Below are positions 1-10,112 of a stretch of DNA of 22,846 nucleotides, piece after piece. The stretch covers positions 1-22,846 of the forward strand of contig JADJRV010000027.1 in the NCBI GenBank assembly GCA_016712045.1, written 5' to 3'. Origin of the DNA: Chloracidobacterium sp. GTDB lineage: Bacteria > Acidobacteriota > Blastocatellia > Pyrinomonadales > Pyrinomonadaceae. Below the pieces are notes generated by a model, which saw only the letters and a program-made list of their open reading frames with translations, did not search any database and was not told where the DNA came from. Numbering within the stretch: the first letter of the stretch is position 1; each line of letters begins with the position of its first letter. The position numbers were made by a program, and so were the translations under genes.

Positions 1-824
1 AAGCTCGAACAGCGTGGGAAACGCGTGACATGGCTCGAAGTTGGTGAGGACGGCTCGCTGGATATTGATTCGTTGCGGACATACCTCGATGAGCGGACGG
101 CCATCATTCAATAATGTTGGCTAACAACAGGAAACGGGCATTTATTTCCGGTCGAGAGATCGCGGAGATCGTAAGAGCGTTCGGCCGCGTTGTTTCATGT
201 CGACGGCGTCAATGCCGTCCGGAAAATCCCGATCGATCTAAAGGATCACAGATCGACCCTTTCTCTGTCGGCACATAAATTTTACGGGCCAAAAGGGCAT
301 TGGGGCGTTGTATGTTCGCGATGGCGTCGAGGTGCCGTCGATGTATTTTGGCGGCGGAACTGGAAAACGGGCGGCGTGCCGAAACCAAGGCCGTTCATCA
401 GATCGCCGGGATCGGGCGGCGGCAGGACTTGTTCGCGATCTATCGCCGATGCAATCAGTCCGGGGAGATGCGTGACCGCCTTGAAAGCTCTATATTGGCA
501 ACGATCCAGGACTCTTTTCTTAACGGCACTGCTGACACATCAAAACGTCTGCCAAATACGTCGTATATCTCGTTTGCAAATACCAACGGTGAGGCGATAC
601 TTGCTATGCTTGACGAAGCGGATATATGCGTTTCGACCGGTTCGGCCTGCAATTCGCAAGACCACGCGGCGTCAGCCGTTCTACAGGCGATGAACGTGCC
701 GTACGCGCGGGCGATGGGTGCGATAAGATTTTCATTGGGCAGAAACAATACAGCCACCGAGGTCGAAACCGTCATCGAAGTGCTGCCCGGTATCATCGAG
801 AACTTAAGAAAATTGAGAATTTGA
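1..824 (+). CDS. Cysteine desulfurase (NifS/IscS family), 5' partial, frameshifted
   Basis: This is a PLP-dependent enzyme that takes sulfur from L-cysteine as a protein-bound persulfide, feeding Fe-S cluster assembly or tRNA thiolation. The gene enters from the left edge and is spread over all three frames. The first frame reads to about 112, then a stretch resembling the family's 'NNETG..' segment follows. The segment from 190 contains HVDGVNA and the PLP-lysine motif LSAHKFYGPKG, with the lysine codon at 277-279. The last frame, from about 470 to the stop at 822-824, carries the catalytic-cysteine loop STGSACNSQ (Cys codon 648-650) and the usual C-terminal IRFSLGRNNT segment. At least three frame changes are needed, around 110, 130-190, 300 and 400-470. 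Both active-site motifs survive, so sequencing error is likelier than a pseudogene. IscS, NifS and SufS subtypes cannot be separated from this fragment. Confidence 0.85.
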
Positions 825-844
825 CTATTATTTGGGAGAAATTT

Positions 845-1216
845 GTGAAAAAACAGATCTTGTATTATTCGTTTGCGATCGCATTATTGATCGGAGTTTA
901 CGCTGGCGCAACACACGTGGCGGCTCAGGATGGACAGATAACCGGCGGTTACGGCGATGCTGCGGTCGATTCAAAAGAGACAAAAAAGATCGCCCGATTT
1001 GCGGTCAAGGCACGAGCAAAGAGCACACATAAATCGTTAAAGCTGGGTAAAGATCGTCAAAGCCGAGACTCAGGTAGTCAGGGGATTAAATCACCGGATC
1101 TGCATGGACGTCCGCGAAGGCAGCAAAAAGGCACGTCGAGTAACGGTTGTGGTTTGGGAGACATCAACAACAGGCCGCTGCAACTAACGGACTGGAAAAC
1201 CGGCGGATGCAAATCT
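845..1216 (+). CDS. Secreted cystatin-like protease inhibitor (frameshifted)
   Basis: This is a small exported protein with a cystatin fold signature; cystatins block papain-type cysteine proteases. A GTG start at 845 has a GGGAG ribosome site about 7 bases upstream. It begins with KK and a hydrophobic run (LYYSFAIALLIGVYAGATHVAAQ), a classical signal peptide. The mature part has the N-terminal GG pair (ITGGYGDA), a helix with ARFAVKAR and, after one extra base near 1045 (CTGGGTAA), the reading LVKIVKAETQVVRGLNHRI. QVVRG matches the cystatin QVVxG hairpin, and VTVVVWE fits the next strand. A second shift near 1165 gives RPLQLTDWKTGGC, placed like the second binding hairpin. The exact stop is uncertain; candidates lie at 1187, 1216 and 1273. 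It sits 20 bases after the cysteine desulfurase and converges on the regulator. The inhibitory function is inferred from motifs only. Confidence 0.65.
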
Positions 1217-4200
1217 AAGCGGCTTTTTCGATGCCGTAACGCGAGAGTTTCAGATAAAGCCCGCGGCAGGTGAGACCGAGTTCGTTGGCTACGCGGGAGA
1301 TATTCCATTATGGCGTATCAGCTGCTCGGATCAGCTGCATTTCAAGGTCGGAGACGGCTGCTTCGGAGCGTGCCGCCTTGGCCGGGATATTGGAGAATGG
1401 CGAGATCAGGCTGTCGCATAGAGGCGATCGGCCGGACATTTGAAGCCATATCAAATGGCGTGAGCGGCTTGGCGCTGCGTTTCAGATCAGGCGAGAGATG
1501 ATCAGGCGTAATCACCTCGTTATCGACAGCCCAGGCGACGACGCTGGATCTCGTTGCAGACTGGCGACACTTTCCCTCCCAATTACAAACCATCAACATA
1601 TCAACTGCCTGCGGCGTAAATGTGAGGTCGTGTTTGCCGAACCGCTCCGAGTAATGATTTAACGTAATACTGCACGATCGGCGGTATCTTTCAGGCCGCG
1701 TTCGCGGAAAGGCGGCTCGCAGCCGGATCACATTGAGGCGGTAATAAAGGTCCTCTCTAAAGCTGCCGTCGGCGACCTTCTCCTCGAGCGGCATATTGGT
1801 CGCGGCGATGATGCGAACATCCACCTTGAGCGGCTTTTTATCGCCGAGCGGCTGTATTTCGCCTTCCTGCAGAAAGCGGAGCAGTTTTGGCTGCACATCG
1901 ATCGGCAGATCGCCGACTTCGTCGAGGAAAAGCGTTCCGCCGTCAGCGGTGCGAATGACGCCGGGCGAATCCTGAACGGCTCCGGTGAACGCACCTTTCT
2001 TGTAGCCAAAAAGGTGGCCCTCGGCGAGTTCTTTCGGAACGGCGGTGCAATTAAATGGGACAAAGACCTTGTCTTTACGGTTCGAGAGCGTGTGGATCGC
2101 CCGCGAGACGAGCTCTTTACCGGTACCGGATTCGCCGGTGACGAGTACGGTCACGTCGGACGAACGGATCTTGTAAACCTCCTCCACGAGCGAGGTCATC
2201 GCCGGCGACGAATGGATAAAGCCGGGCATCAGGCTGTTTGAGGTGTACGGACTCAGAGGCTGCTCGAGCCGGCTGCGATTTGCCTCTTTCGCGAAGCGAT
2301 CACGTCCATGCACCAGCTCGACAACGCGAAGCAGCGGCTGCAAGGAACTGTCATCATTAAGAACGGCACCCGGACTGCGGGTCAATGATCAGCAGCACCG
2401 CCGGCGCCGCCGATCCGCGAAATGCATCACCGCAATATTCTTCGTACGGGCAAATGTCTTTCGTCGCCGGCTGCCTTGCGCGTCGTGCAGCTGTGACCAG
2501 CTCATTGCTTTCCTGCGGCGAGTATCCGTGAGTGATAAACGGGTAAAGCCGTTTTTGGTCGTTGAACTGGGCGATGCGATCTTTTGGCGTTGCTCTCCTG
2601 TTTCAAAACGGCGACCAGCTCGCGGAAAAGCAGCTCGCGCGAGGCGGTCGCCTCAGCTAGACGCACGGTCAAAAGCTGCGAAACGACCGAGTTGGTCCTT
2701 CCGGACTTACCGGCCTGTGGTTTGTCGCCGTTTACCGAACGCGAATCGAGATGTTTCATCTCGATGCCTGCTGTCCGTCAAAAGTGCAGTTGCCCCAGCT
2801 TTTGAAAATATCGAGCGGCCGTCGTCAAGGTGCTTTTGCGCGCGGGCGTGAGTCTGCATCTAGTGCTGGCCCAAGCAAGTGCATCAGGGCGGTGTGATAA
2901 ATGTCTTCGGCCGCCTCAAAGATCGGTAAGCCCCGGCTAAAATGATGCACAGCAAGCTCGTCATCGTCGCCTCTCGATCGCCGACAGGCCGCGAATCCGC
3001 TGGATATTGCCGAGCACAAAGAAATCAGACGACGGATCGGTTTCTTCGATCATCTGCAGAGCTTCCTCGGCTTCTTCGGGTTTGTGCTGCTTTACAAAGC
3101 TTTCGGCGAGCACGAAGCCGGCCATGTTGGCGTAATGTTTGTCGCCGATCTCGCCCGAGAAGCGAATGGTTTCCTGTGCCTTCTCAACCGCTTTGTTGAG
3201 CTGTCCCTGCGCGAGATAACATCGCGCGAGGCTACGCATCGATTGGACCGTGTACCACTGATGCTTTCGCCGCTGGGCAAATTCGACGGCCATGTCGAGA
3301 AATTTTTCGGCTTCGGCAAGGTTTCCGCGCAAGATATTTAGCTCACCTAGACTGTCGTAAATACCGGCGACGTGGACATGATCTTCTTTGAGGGCGATGT
3401 CGAGAGCACGCCGGATCATTTCCTCGGCCTTGGTCCATTCGCCGACCTGCAACAGGTGGATGCCGAGATTGTTATAGGCGATGACCGAATTTAGAGCGTG
3501 TTCGGTCTGGTCAAAAACTCGATCGACTTTTCCAGACAGGCGACGCCGTCCTGTATGGGCGACGAAGGAACCAATACGCTCCGGACATATCGGTATAGAG
3601 CTTTCCGAGCATAAACGGGGCCGAATTGCTGCCGATGATCTTGATGCCCAGCTCAAAATTTTCGATAGATTTTTCGCTGTTACCCTCTTGGTGATATGTG
3701 TTGGCGATCTCACGATATGCCTCTGCCATACCGAGCCAGTTTGCATTTTCGCGAAAATGGTCGAGGGCTCTCTGAGCAAAATCGCGGCTGATCGGGTATT
3801 CGCTCAGCTTGCGATACACGCGGGCCAGAGCAATATCAATATTACCGTTCAGATGGCGCAGGTCATTTTCCTCGGCCTTTTTGAGCGTTTCTTTGAGGAG
3901 CGTGACGGCCTTTGGCTGGTCGGTCAAGTTGTTGTAGGCGATCGCAAGCTGGGTCGTGACGCGAACCTGCGTCTCAGTCGAAAGCTTTGCAAGTTCAGCC
4001 TCGTCCTCAAACGGGCGGACGGCCTCAAGAGATTCCTTATACCGGCCCGTCGTCTCGAGCGTAAATGCGAGCAGCCGTTTGAGATTGGCAAAATTATCCG
4101 GCGTGTGATTAAACCCGGCGATAGTTTCAACGAGTATCTTTTCCGCCGCTGCTGAGTGGCCTTCGCGCAGTTTTTGCCCGACGCTTGCGAAAAGCGTGTC

Positions 4201-4293
4201 GAGACTGCGCGGATCCAGAGCTCGAGCGGCCTTAGCTCCGCGAGCACTATCCGATCCTGACAACCTATCTGTTGTGGCTTTGTCCTTTTTCAT
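1215..4293 (-). CDS. TPR-GAF-sigma-54 AAA+-Fis HTH transcriptional regulator (multiple frameshifts)
   Basis: This enhancer-binding activator of sigma-54 RNA polymerase would be about 1025 residues once repaired. From the ATG at 4291-4293 it has a charged N-terminus, then helical TPR-like repeats from about residue 30 to 475 (for example AYNNLGIHLLQVGEWTKAEE and GNLAEAEKFLDMA). A GAF-like sensor follows at about 510-655, with RELLFRELVAVLKQES and then AQFNDQKRLYPFITHGYSP. The AAA+ domain has Walker A GESGTGKE, the sigma-54 contact loop GAFTGA, Walker B GGTLFLDEVGDLP and FREDLYYRLNV. The Fis-type HTH (ISRVANELGLTCRGLYLKLS) ends at the TAG at 1215-1217. Frames change repeatedly, for example near 3535, 3565, 2870, 2560, 2380, 1680 and 1320. 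The first two are each repaired by adding one base. No phosphoacceptor receiver domain is visible, so control is probably by ligand or protein contact. Its targets are unknown. Confidence 0.8.
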
Positions 4294-4393
4294 TTTCCGG
4301 TACCAAACAAAACGACCAATCGCTGCCGGATTTCAGATCACGGCGAGGCAAAATTCGTTTGATTGCATACTAAGTAAACAGCGCAAGAGAAAT

Positions 4394-4423
4394 TTAACAA
4401 AAACCGCCCGCGAAGTCTATACT
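4394..4423 (+). promoter_or_regulatory. Sigma-70-type promoter of clpS, predicted leaderless start
   Basis: TTAACA (4394-4399) and TATACT (4418-4423) each match the -35 and -10 consensus at 5 of 6 positions and are 18 bp apart. Transcription would start at about 4430-4431, on or next to the clpS ATG at 4431. No Shine-Dalgarno sequence lies in the A/T-rich bases before the ATG. The element sits in the 137-bp gap between the divergent regulator gene and clpS. Confidence 0.55.
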
Positions 4424-4430
4424 TTTATTT

Positions 4431-4751
4431 ATGCCTGATTTTCCGGACATTGAGAATGGCGGCGTTGACGTGCTGCCCGAGCGAAAGACCAAGCTCGAAA
4501 AGCCAAAGCTTTTTAAGGTTTTGCTCCACAACGACGATTTCACGACGATGGAATTTGTCGTCTTTGTCCTGCAATACGTCTTTTCGCGCTCCGACGCCGA
4601 AGCTTTTACTATCATGCTAAAGGTGCACAACGAGGGCGTCGGCATCGCCGGAATCTATCCGTACGAGATCGCGACGATGAAATCCGAAAAGGCGATGAAC
4701 CTCGCCAAGGCTCGCGAATATCCTCTGCTGTGTACGGTCGAGGAAGAATAA
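4431..4751 (+). CDS. clpS: ATP-dependent Clp protease adaptor ClpS
   Basis: ClpS binds the N-domain of ClpA/ClpC and hands N-degron substrates to the ClpP protease in the cytoplasm. The product has 106 residues, typical for the family. A short acidic, flexible N-terminus (about 1-25) is followed by the core beginning LFKVLLHNDDFTTMEFVV, with the family's HNDD and the residues shaping the N-end-rule pocket. Next comes a helix matching the usual position of the Met/Val binding residues (YVFSRSDAEAFTIMLKVHNEG), then VGIAGIYPYEIATMK and the closing AREYPLLCTVEE. The ATG at 4431 is the only sensible start and appears leaderless. The neighbouring clpA or clpC is not in this window. The next gene, ileS, has its own leader and probable promoter, so the two are likely separate units. 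Confidence 0.95.
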   Translation: MPDFPDIENGGVDVLPERKTKLEKPKLFKVLLHNDDFTTMEFVVFVLQYVFSRSDAEAFTIMLKVHNEGVGIAGIYPYEIATMKSEKAMNLAKAREYPLLCTVEEE

Positions 4752-4780
4752 TCTGCGGGCGTGTGATAATATTATTTCTA

Positions 4781-4808
4781 TTATGCGGAGGCCATCGCCC
4801 ATTATTAT
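4781..4808 (+). promoter_or_regulatory. Probable promoter of the ileS leader
   Basis: TTATGC (4781-4786) and TATTAT (4803-4808), 16 bp apart, are a weak but plausible -35/-10 pair. The predicted transcript start, about 4814-4816, falls just before the first base of the leader's outer stem at 4820, which supports the assignment. The surrounding A/T-rich sequence (4763-4783) offers other possible pairs. Confidence 0.35.
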
Positions 4809-4814
4809 AGACAA

Positions 4815-4900
4815 CAATGGACTCGCGTTCGACGAAAGTTGAACGTCTGCAAACGTATGTTTACGCGAGTCCCAAGCTACAGAAAAGCTTGGGGCTTTTT
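4815..4900 (+). promoter_or_regulatory. Structured ileS leader RNA with attenuator architecture
   Basis: An 8-bp perfect stem is formed by GACTCGCG (4820-4827) and CGCGAGTC (4864-4871). It encloses a hairpin TTCGAC-GAAA-GTTGAA (4828-4843, a GNRA tetraloop) and a short AAAC-GTAT-GTTT hairpin (4851-4862), giving a three-way junction. The 3' strand of the outer stem overlaps an extended form of the terminator stem that follows (4868-4896), so the two can compete. No T-box consensus (TGGNACC) is present. The leader lies 68 bases after clpS and ends 9 bases before the ileS ATG. The folding is read by eye and was not computed. Confidence 0.5.
4871..4900 (+). terminator. Intrinsic terminator directly upstream of ileS
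   Basis: CCCAAGCT (4871-4878) pairs perfectly with AGCTTGGG (4886-4893) across a 7-base loop ACAGAAA, followed by GC and five T (4896-4900). The IleS start codon is at 4910, leaving no room for a promoter after the terminator, so ileS transcription must read through it. Confidence 0.7.
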
Positions 4901-4909
4901 GATTTATCA

Positions 4910-7757
<2,848 letters not shown>

Positions 7758-7766
7758 GAGGGAGAA

Positions 7767-8201
7767 ATGTTAAATAAAGCGATTTTACTATTTGCGGTGA
7801 TCGTAGTCTTAGCAGGAGCAACCCTTGCTCAGGGAGTTTATACTCCGGAAAAGGGCTCGCCCGAGCGAAAGGCAATTCTCGATGCGCTCCGACTGCCTGT
7901 CGAAAAGGAATTGAAGCAGCAGATAGTGTTTGTTGCCAATGATTTTAAGGTTATGGGCAATTGGGCATTTATCGGGGGTGATCCGCAAAGCCCTGACGGC
8001 GGCCAGCCAGATTACCGCGGCACGCCGTATCAAGAGGCAAAAGACGCCGATATGTTCGACAATAATTTCTTTGCCCTGCTCAAAAAGACCGGCGGCAAAT
8101 GGAAGGTCGTCCATTACGCCATTGGTTGTACCGATGTTTGCTACGCCGATTGGTGGAGCCGTTACAAAGCCCCAAAGGCTATTTTTCCGTATACTGAATA
8201 G
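7767..8201 (+). CDS. Small secreted protein of unknown function
   Basis: A 144-residue protein starts at an ATG preceded by GGAGGGAG. It lies 9 bases after the ileS stop and is therefore probably co-transcribed. Residues 1-22 form a signal peptide (LLFAVIVVLAGATLAQG) with a signal peptidase I-type end, and there is no lipobox. The mature part is about 122 residues with a charged helix (ERKAILDALRLPVEKELKQQ). Beta-rich segments follow (IVFVANDFKVMGNWAFIGGDPQ and FALLKKTGGKWKVVHYAIG), resembling small NTF2-like or SnoaL-type alpha+beta proteins. Two cysteines in CTDVCYADWW could form a disulfide in the periplasm. I do not recognise a named family with confidence, and the placement between ileS and lspA does not itself give a function. 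Confidence 0.85.
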   Translation: MLNKAILLFAVIVVLAGATLAQGVYTPEKGSPERKAILDALRLPVEKELKQQIVFVANDFKVMGNWAFIGGDPQSPDGGQPDYRGTPYQEAKDADMFDNNFFALLKKTGGKWKVVHYAIGCTDVCYADWWSRYKAPKAIFPYTE

Positions 8202-8273
8202 CGAACCCTTTGTTGTCGGCGAACGTAATATCGACTGAGTTACGATCAAAATATTTTAGGAGTCTCGATAATT

Positions 8274-8729
8274 ATGAAGTACAAGTTTGCCGTAGGATTC
8301 GCGTTTTTGATGTTTGCCGTTACAGGAAACATATTTGCGCAGGTAACAGAAAAGGACGCAGTTCGCATTCCGCTCGAAAACTATCTAAAGGGTCACGCGA
8401 CCGGTGACGGCGAGTATATGAAAAAAGCCTTTCACACTGAGGGCAATCTGATATTTATACGCGAAGGTAAATACACGACGCGTTCGTTTGCCGATTATAT
8501 CGCTGGGTTTACAGGCAAACCTCCGGCTGACGAGGCGCAGCGAAAACGTTGGATCGATAGCGTTGATATCGCCGGAAACGCGGCTGTCGCAAAGATCATC
8601 CTCGATTATCCGAGTGTTAAATTTGTCGATTATATGTCGCTGCTAAAGATCAACGGCGAGTGGAAGATCATCAATAAATCGTTTTACGCCGAACCAAAAA
8701 CCGCACCCGCCGAGGCTAAAAAACCGTAA
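8274..8729 (+). CDS. Secreted NTF2-like protein (putative lumazine-binding-like domain)
   Basis: This 151-residue protein starts at the ATG at 8274 with AGGAG about 11 bases upstream. A signal peptide covers about 1-23 (YKFAVGFAFLMFAVTGNIFAQ). The mature chain follows the NTF2-like plan: a first helix EKDAVRIPLENYLKGHATGDGEYMKKAFHTEGNL, strands LIFIREGKYTTRSFADYIAGF, then IAGNAAVAKIILDYP, FVDYMSLLKINGEWKIINKSFY and a short Ala/Pro/Lys tail. This layout matches proteins annotated as putative lumazine-binding (Lumazine_bd_2), although riboflavin or lumazine binding is not established for the family. The stop TAA at 8727-8729 is directly abutted by the lspA ATG at 8730, so translation of the two is probably coupled. 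Its periplasmic role is unknown. Confidence 0.85.
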   Translation: MKYKFAVGFAFLMFAVTGNIFAQVTEKDAVRIPLENYLKGHATGDGEYMKKAFHTEGNLIFIREGKYTTRSFADYIAGFTGKPPADEAQRKRWIDSVDIAGNAAVAKIILDYPSVKFVDYMSLLKINGEWKIINKSFYAEPKTAPAEAKKP

Positions 8730-9254
8730 ATGAACAAACGCGACTTTTTTTGGAAACTGGGTTATCTGGCGATCGCGGGCGGTGTCTTTATGGTCGATCA
8801 GACCACCAAGGCGTGGGCGACTCGCACGCTGCGTACGGGCGGCGACAGGCCGGTGATCGACGGGCTGCTCAATTTTGCATACGCCCAAAATACAGGCGTC
8901 GCGTTTTCGATGCTTGACGAGCACGGCGATGCCGGACGCTGGGGACTCTCGGCGATCGCTTTTGTCGCGGCGGCACTCGTACTCTTTTTCTTTTGGCGAA
9001 CACCGCGAAGTGACGACCGCATCCTCGGTGCGTTGGCGCTGTTGCTCGCGGGCATCGTCGGTAACGTTACAGACCGCATGCGGCTCGGGTTCGTAGTAGA
9101 TTTTATCGATGTCCAGTTTGGCAATTGGCATTACCCGACATTTAATGTCGCTGATGCGGCGATTTGCGTGGGTGCCGGGCTGTTGCTGATCGATATGTTT
9201 TTGAGCAAAAAGAAACAGGCAGAAACGCGGGCCGTGGGGAGCGTGGCTGAGTAA
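8730..9254 (+). CDS. lspA: Lipoprotein signal peptidase (signal peptidase II)
   Basis: LspA is an inner-membrane aspartyl protease that removes the signal peptide of diacylglyceryl-prolipoproteins. The 174-residue product has four hydrophobic segments (about 11-30, 71-89, 97-112 and 139-158). The conserved boxes are VDQTTKAW near the N-terminus, NTGVAFSM, GNVTDRMRLGFVVDFIDV and the closing FNVADAAI. By alignment the catalytic pair should be D124 (in FVVD) and D142 (in VAD). The Lys-rich tail (SKKKQ) would be cytoplasmic. It begins immediately after the preceding stop codon with no spacer, so translational coupling is likely. Lgt, which makes its substrate, is the next gene, so the end steps of lipoprotein maturation are encoded side by side. 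Confidence 0.96.
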   Translation: MNKRDFFWKLGYLAIAGGVFMVDQTTKAWATRTLRTGGDRPVIDGLLNFAYAQNTGVAFSMLDEHGDAGRWGLSAIAFVAAALVLFFFWRTPRSDDRILGALALLLAGIVGNVTDRMRLGFVVDFIDVQFGNWHYPTFNVADAAICVGAGLLLIDMFLSKKKQAETRAVGSVAE

Positions 9255-9260
9255 GGCCCA

Positions 9261-9289
9261 AGAACCCAGTCGCTATCGCTCCCGGTTCT
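9261..9289. repeat. Short palindromic element between lspA and lgt
   Basis: AGAACC (9261-9266) and GGTTCT (9284-9289) are inverted around a C/G-rich centre (CAGTCGCTATCGCTCCC). It fills most of the 45-bp gap and ends 10 bases before the lgt ATG. It resembles dispersed intergenic palindromes of environmental bacteria, from memory. No T-run follows, so it is not an intrinsic terminator. Confidence 0.4.
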
Positions 9290-9299
9290 GACAAGTATC

Positions 9300-10112
9300 A
9301 TGTACCCAGAGTTATTTCGCATCGGCACATTTCCAATTACGACGTACGGCATTTTTATGGCGGTGGGGATGTTGCTTGCCCTGTTTGCGGCATCGCGGCT
9401 GGGTGCCCGTGACGGCATTCCGCGCGAACGCATCTACGATCTCGGCCTGTGGACGCTGATCGGCGGGCTCGTCGGGTCAAAGGTTTTGATGATCCTGGTC
9501 GAACCGGATGTGCAGATATTTACGCTCGATTTTCTGCGTTCGGGCGGCGTGTTTTATGGCGGTTTGATAGGCGGATTTCTAGCTGTCGCGATATTAGTGC
9601 CGCTTTATAAACTGCCGTTTTGGAAAGTCGCTGACGCGTTTGCCCCCGGCGTTGCGCTCGGACAGGCGTTTGGCCGCCAAGGGTGTTTTGCGGCGGGTTG
9701 CTGCTGGGGAAAGCCGACGGATCTGCCGTGGGGCGTGCATTTTACGACGCTCGGGCACGAATATACGGGCGTTCCGATCTATACCGCTGACGGCGGCGAC
9801 CTGCATTTGCACCCGACGCAGATGTACGAATCGCTGTTGATGCTCGCTATTTTTGGCCTGTTGATCTATTTGCACCGGCATAAGAAATTTGACGGCCAGA
9901 TCCTCGTCATTTACGGTGTCATCTATTCGATACTGCGGTTTTCGATCGAATTTGTTCGCGACGACCCGCGCGGCGACCTGCTTGGATTTACATCCGCGAC
10001 CGGGCTCTCGACCTCGCAAGGCGTAAGCCTGATCGTTGCGATAACGTCTATCATTTTCCTCATTTGGCGGCTGAAAAAGGCCCGCAATACCGCTCCCCAA
10101 ACCACAGAGTGA
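9300..10112 (+). CDS. lgt: Prolipoprotein diacylglyceryl transferase
   Basis: Lgt is an inner-membrane enzyme that moves diacylglycerol from phosphatidylglycerol to the lipobox cysteine, the first step of lipoprotein maturation. The 270 residues form about seven membrane segments. Conserved family elements in order are ITTYGIFMAVG (about 14-24), the GG-rich loop GVFYGGLIGGFLA (the family often has His before GG; here it is Tyr), GQAFGRQGCFAAGCCWG in the signature position, HPTQMYES and RFSIEFVRDDPRG. The ATG at 9300 gives the expected MYPELFRIG start, but no good ribosome site precedes it. The last four bases overlap the GTG start of rluD (GTGA). Its neighbour lspA acts on its product. Confidence 0.95.
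   Translation: MYPELFRIGTFPITTYGIFMAVGMLLALFAASRLGARDGIPRERIYDLGLWTLIGGLVGSKVLMILVEPDVQIFTLDFLRSGGVFYGGLIGGFLAVAILVPLYKLPFWKVADAFAPGVALGQAFGRQGCFAAGCCWGKPTDLPWGVHFTTLGHEYTGVPIYTADGGDLHLHPTQMYESLLMLAIFGLLIYLHRHKKFDGQILVIYGVIYSILRFSIEFVRDDPRGDLLGFTSATGLSTSQGVSLIVAITSIIFLIWRLKKARNTAPQTTE

Noticed and set aside
1..824. Degenerate pseudogene of cysteine desulfurase
   Set aside because: Both active-site motifs are intact and neighbouring genes show the same error type, so sequencing error is the simpler reading.
4815..4900. Canonical T-box riboswitch upstream of ileS
   Set aside because: No TGGNACC antiterminator sequence and no Stem I of the usual size; the leader is only about 86 bases.
4817..4909. 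N-terminal extension of IleS from ATG 4817
   Set aside because: It would translate the structured leader and terminator; IleRS proteins begin shortly before the NLPRTDF block, which fits the ATG at 4910.
8643..9131. 162-residue minus-strand open frame over lspA
   Set aside because: It is antisense to lspA, with a charged low-complexity composition typical of shadow frames.
10064..10108. Longer rluD start at 10064
   Set aside because: It would overlap lgt by 48 bases; GTG 10109 in the GTGA overlap gives the normal family N-terminus.
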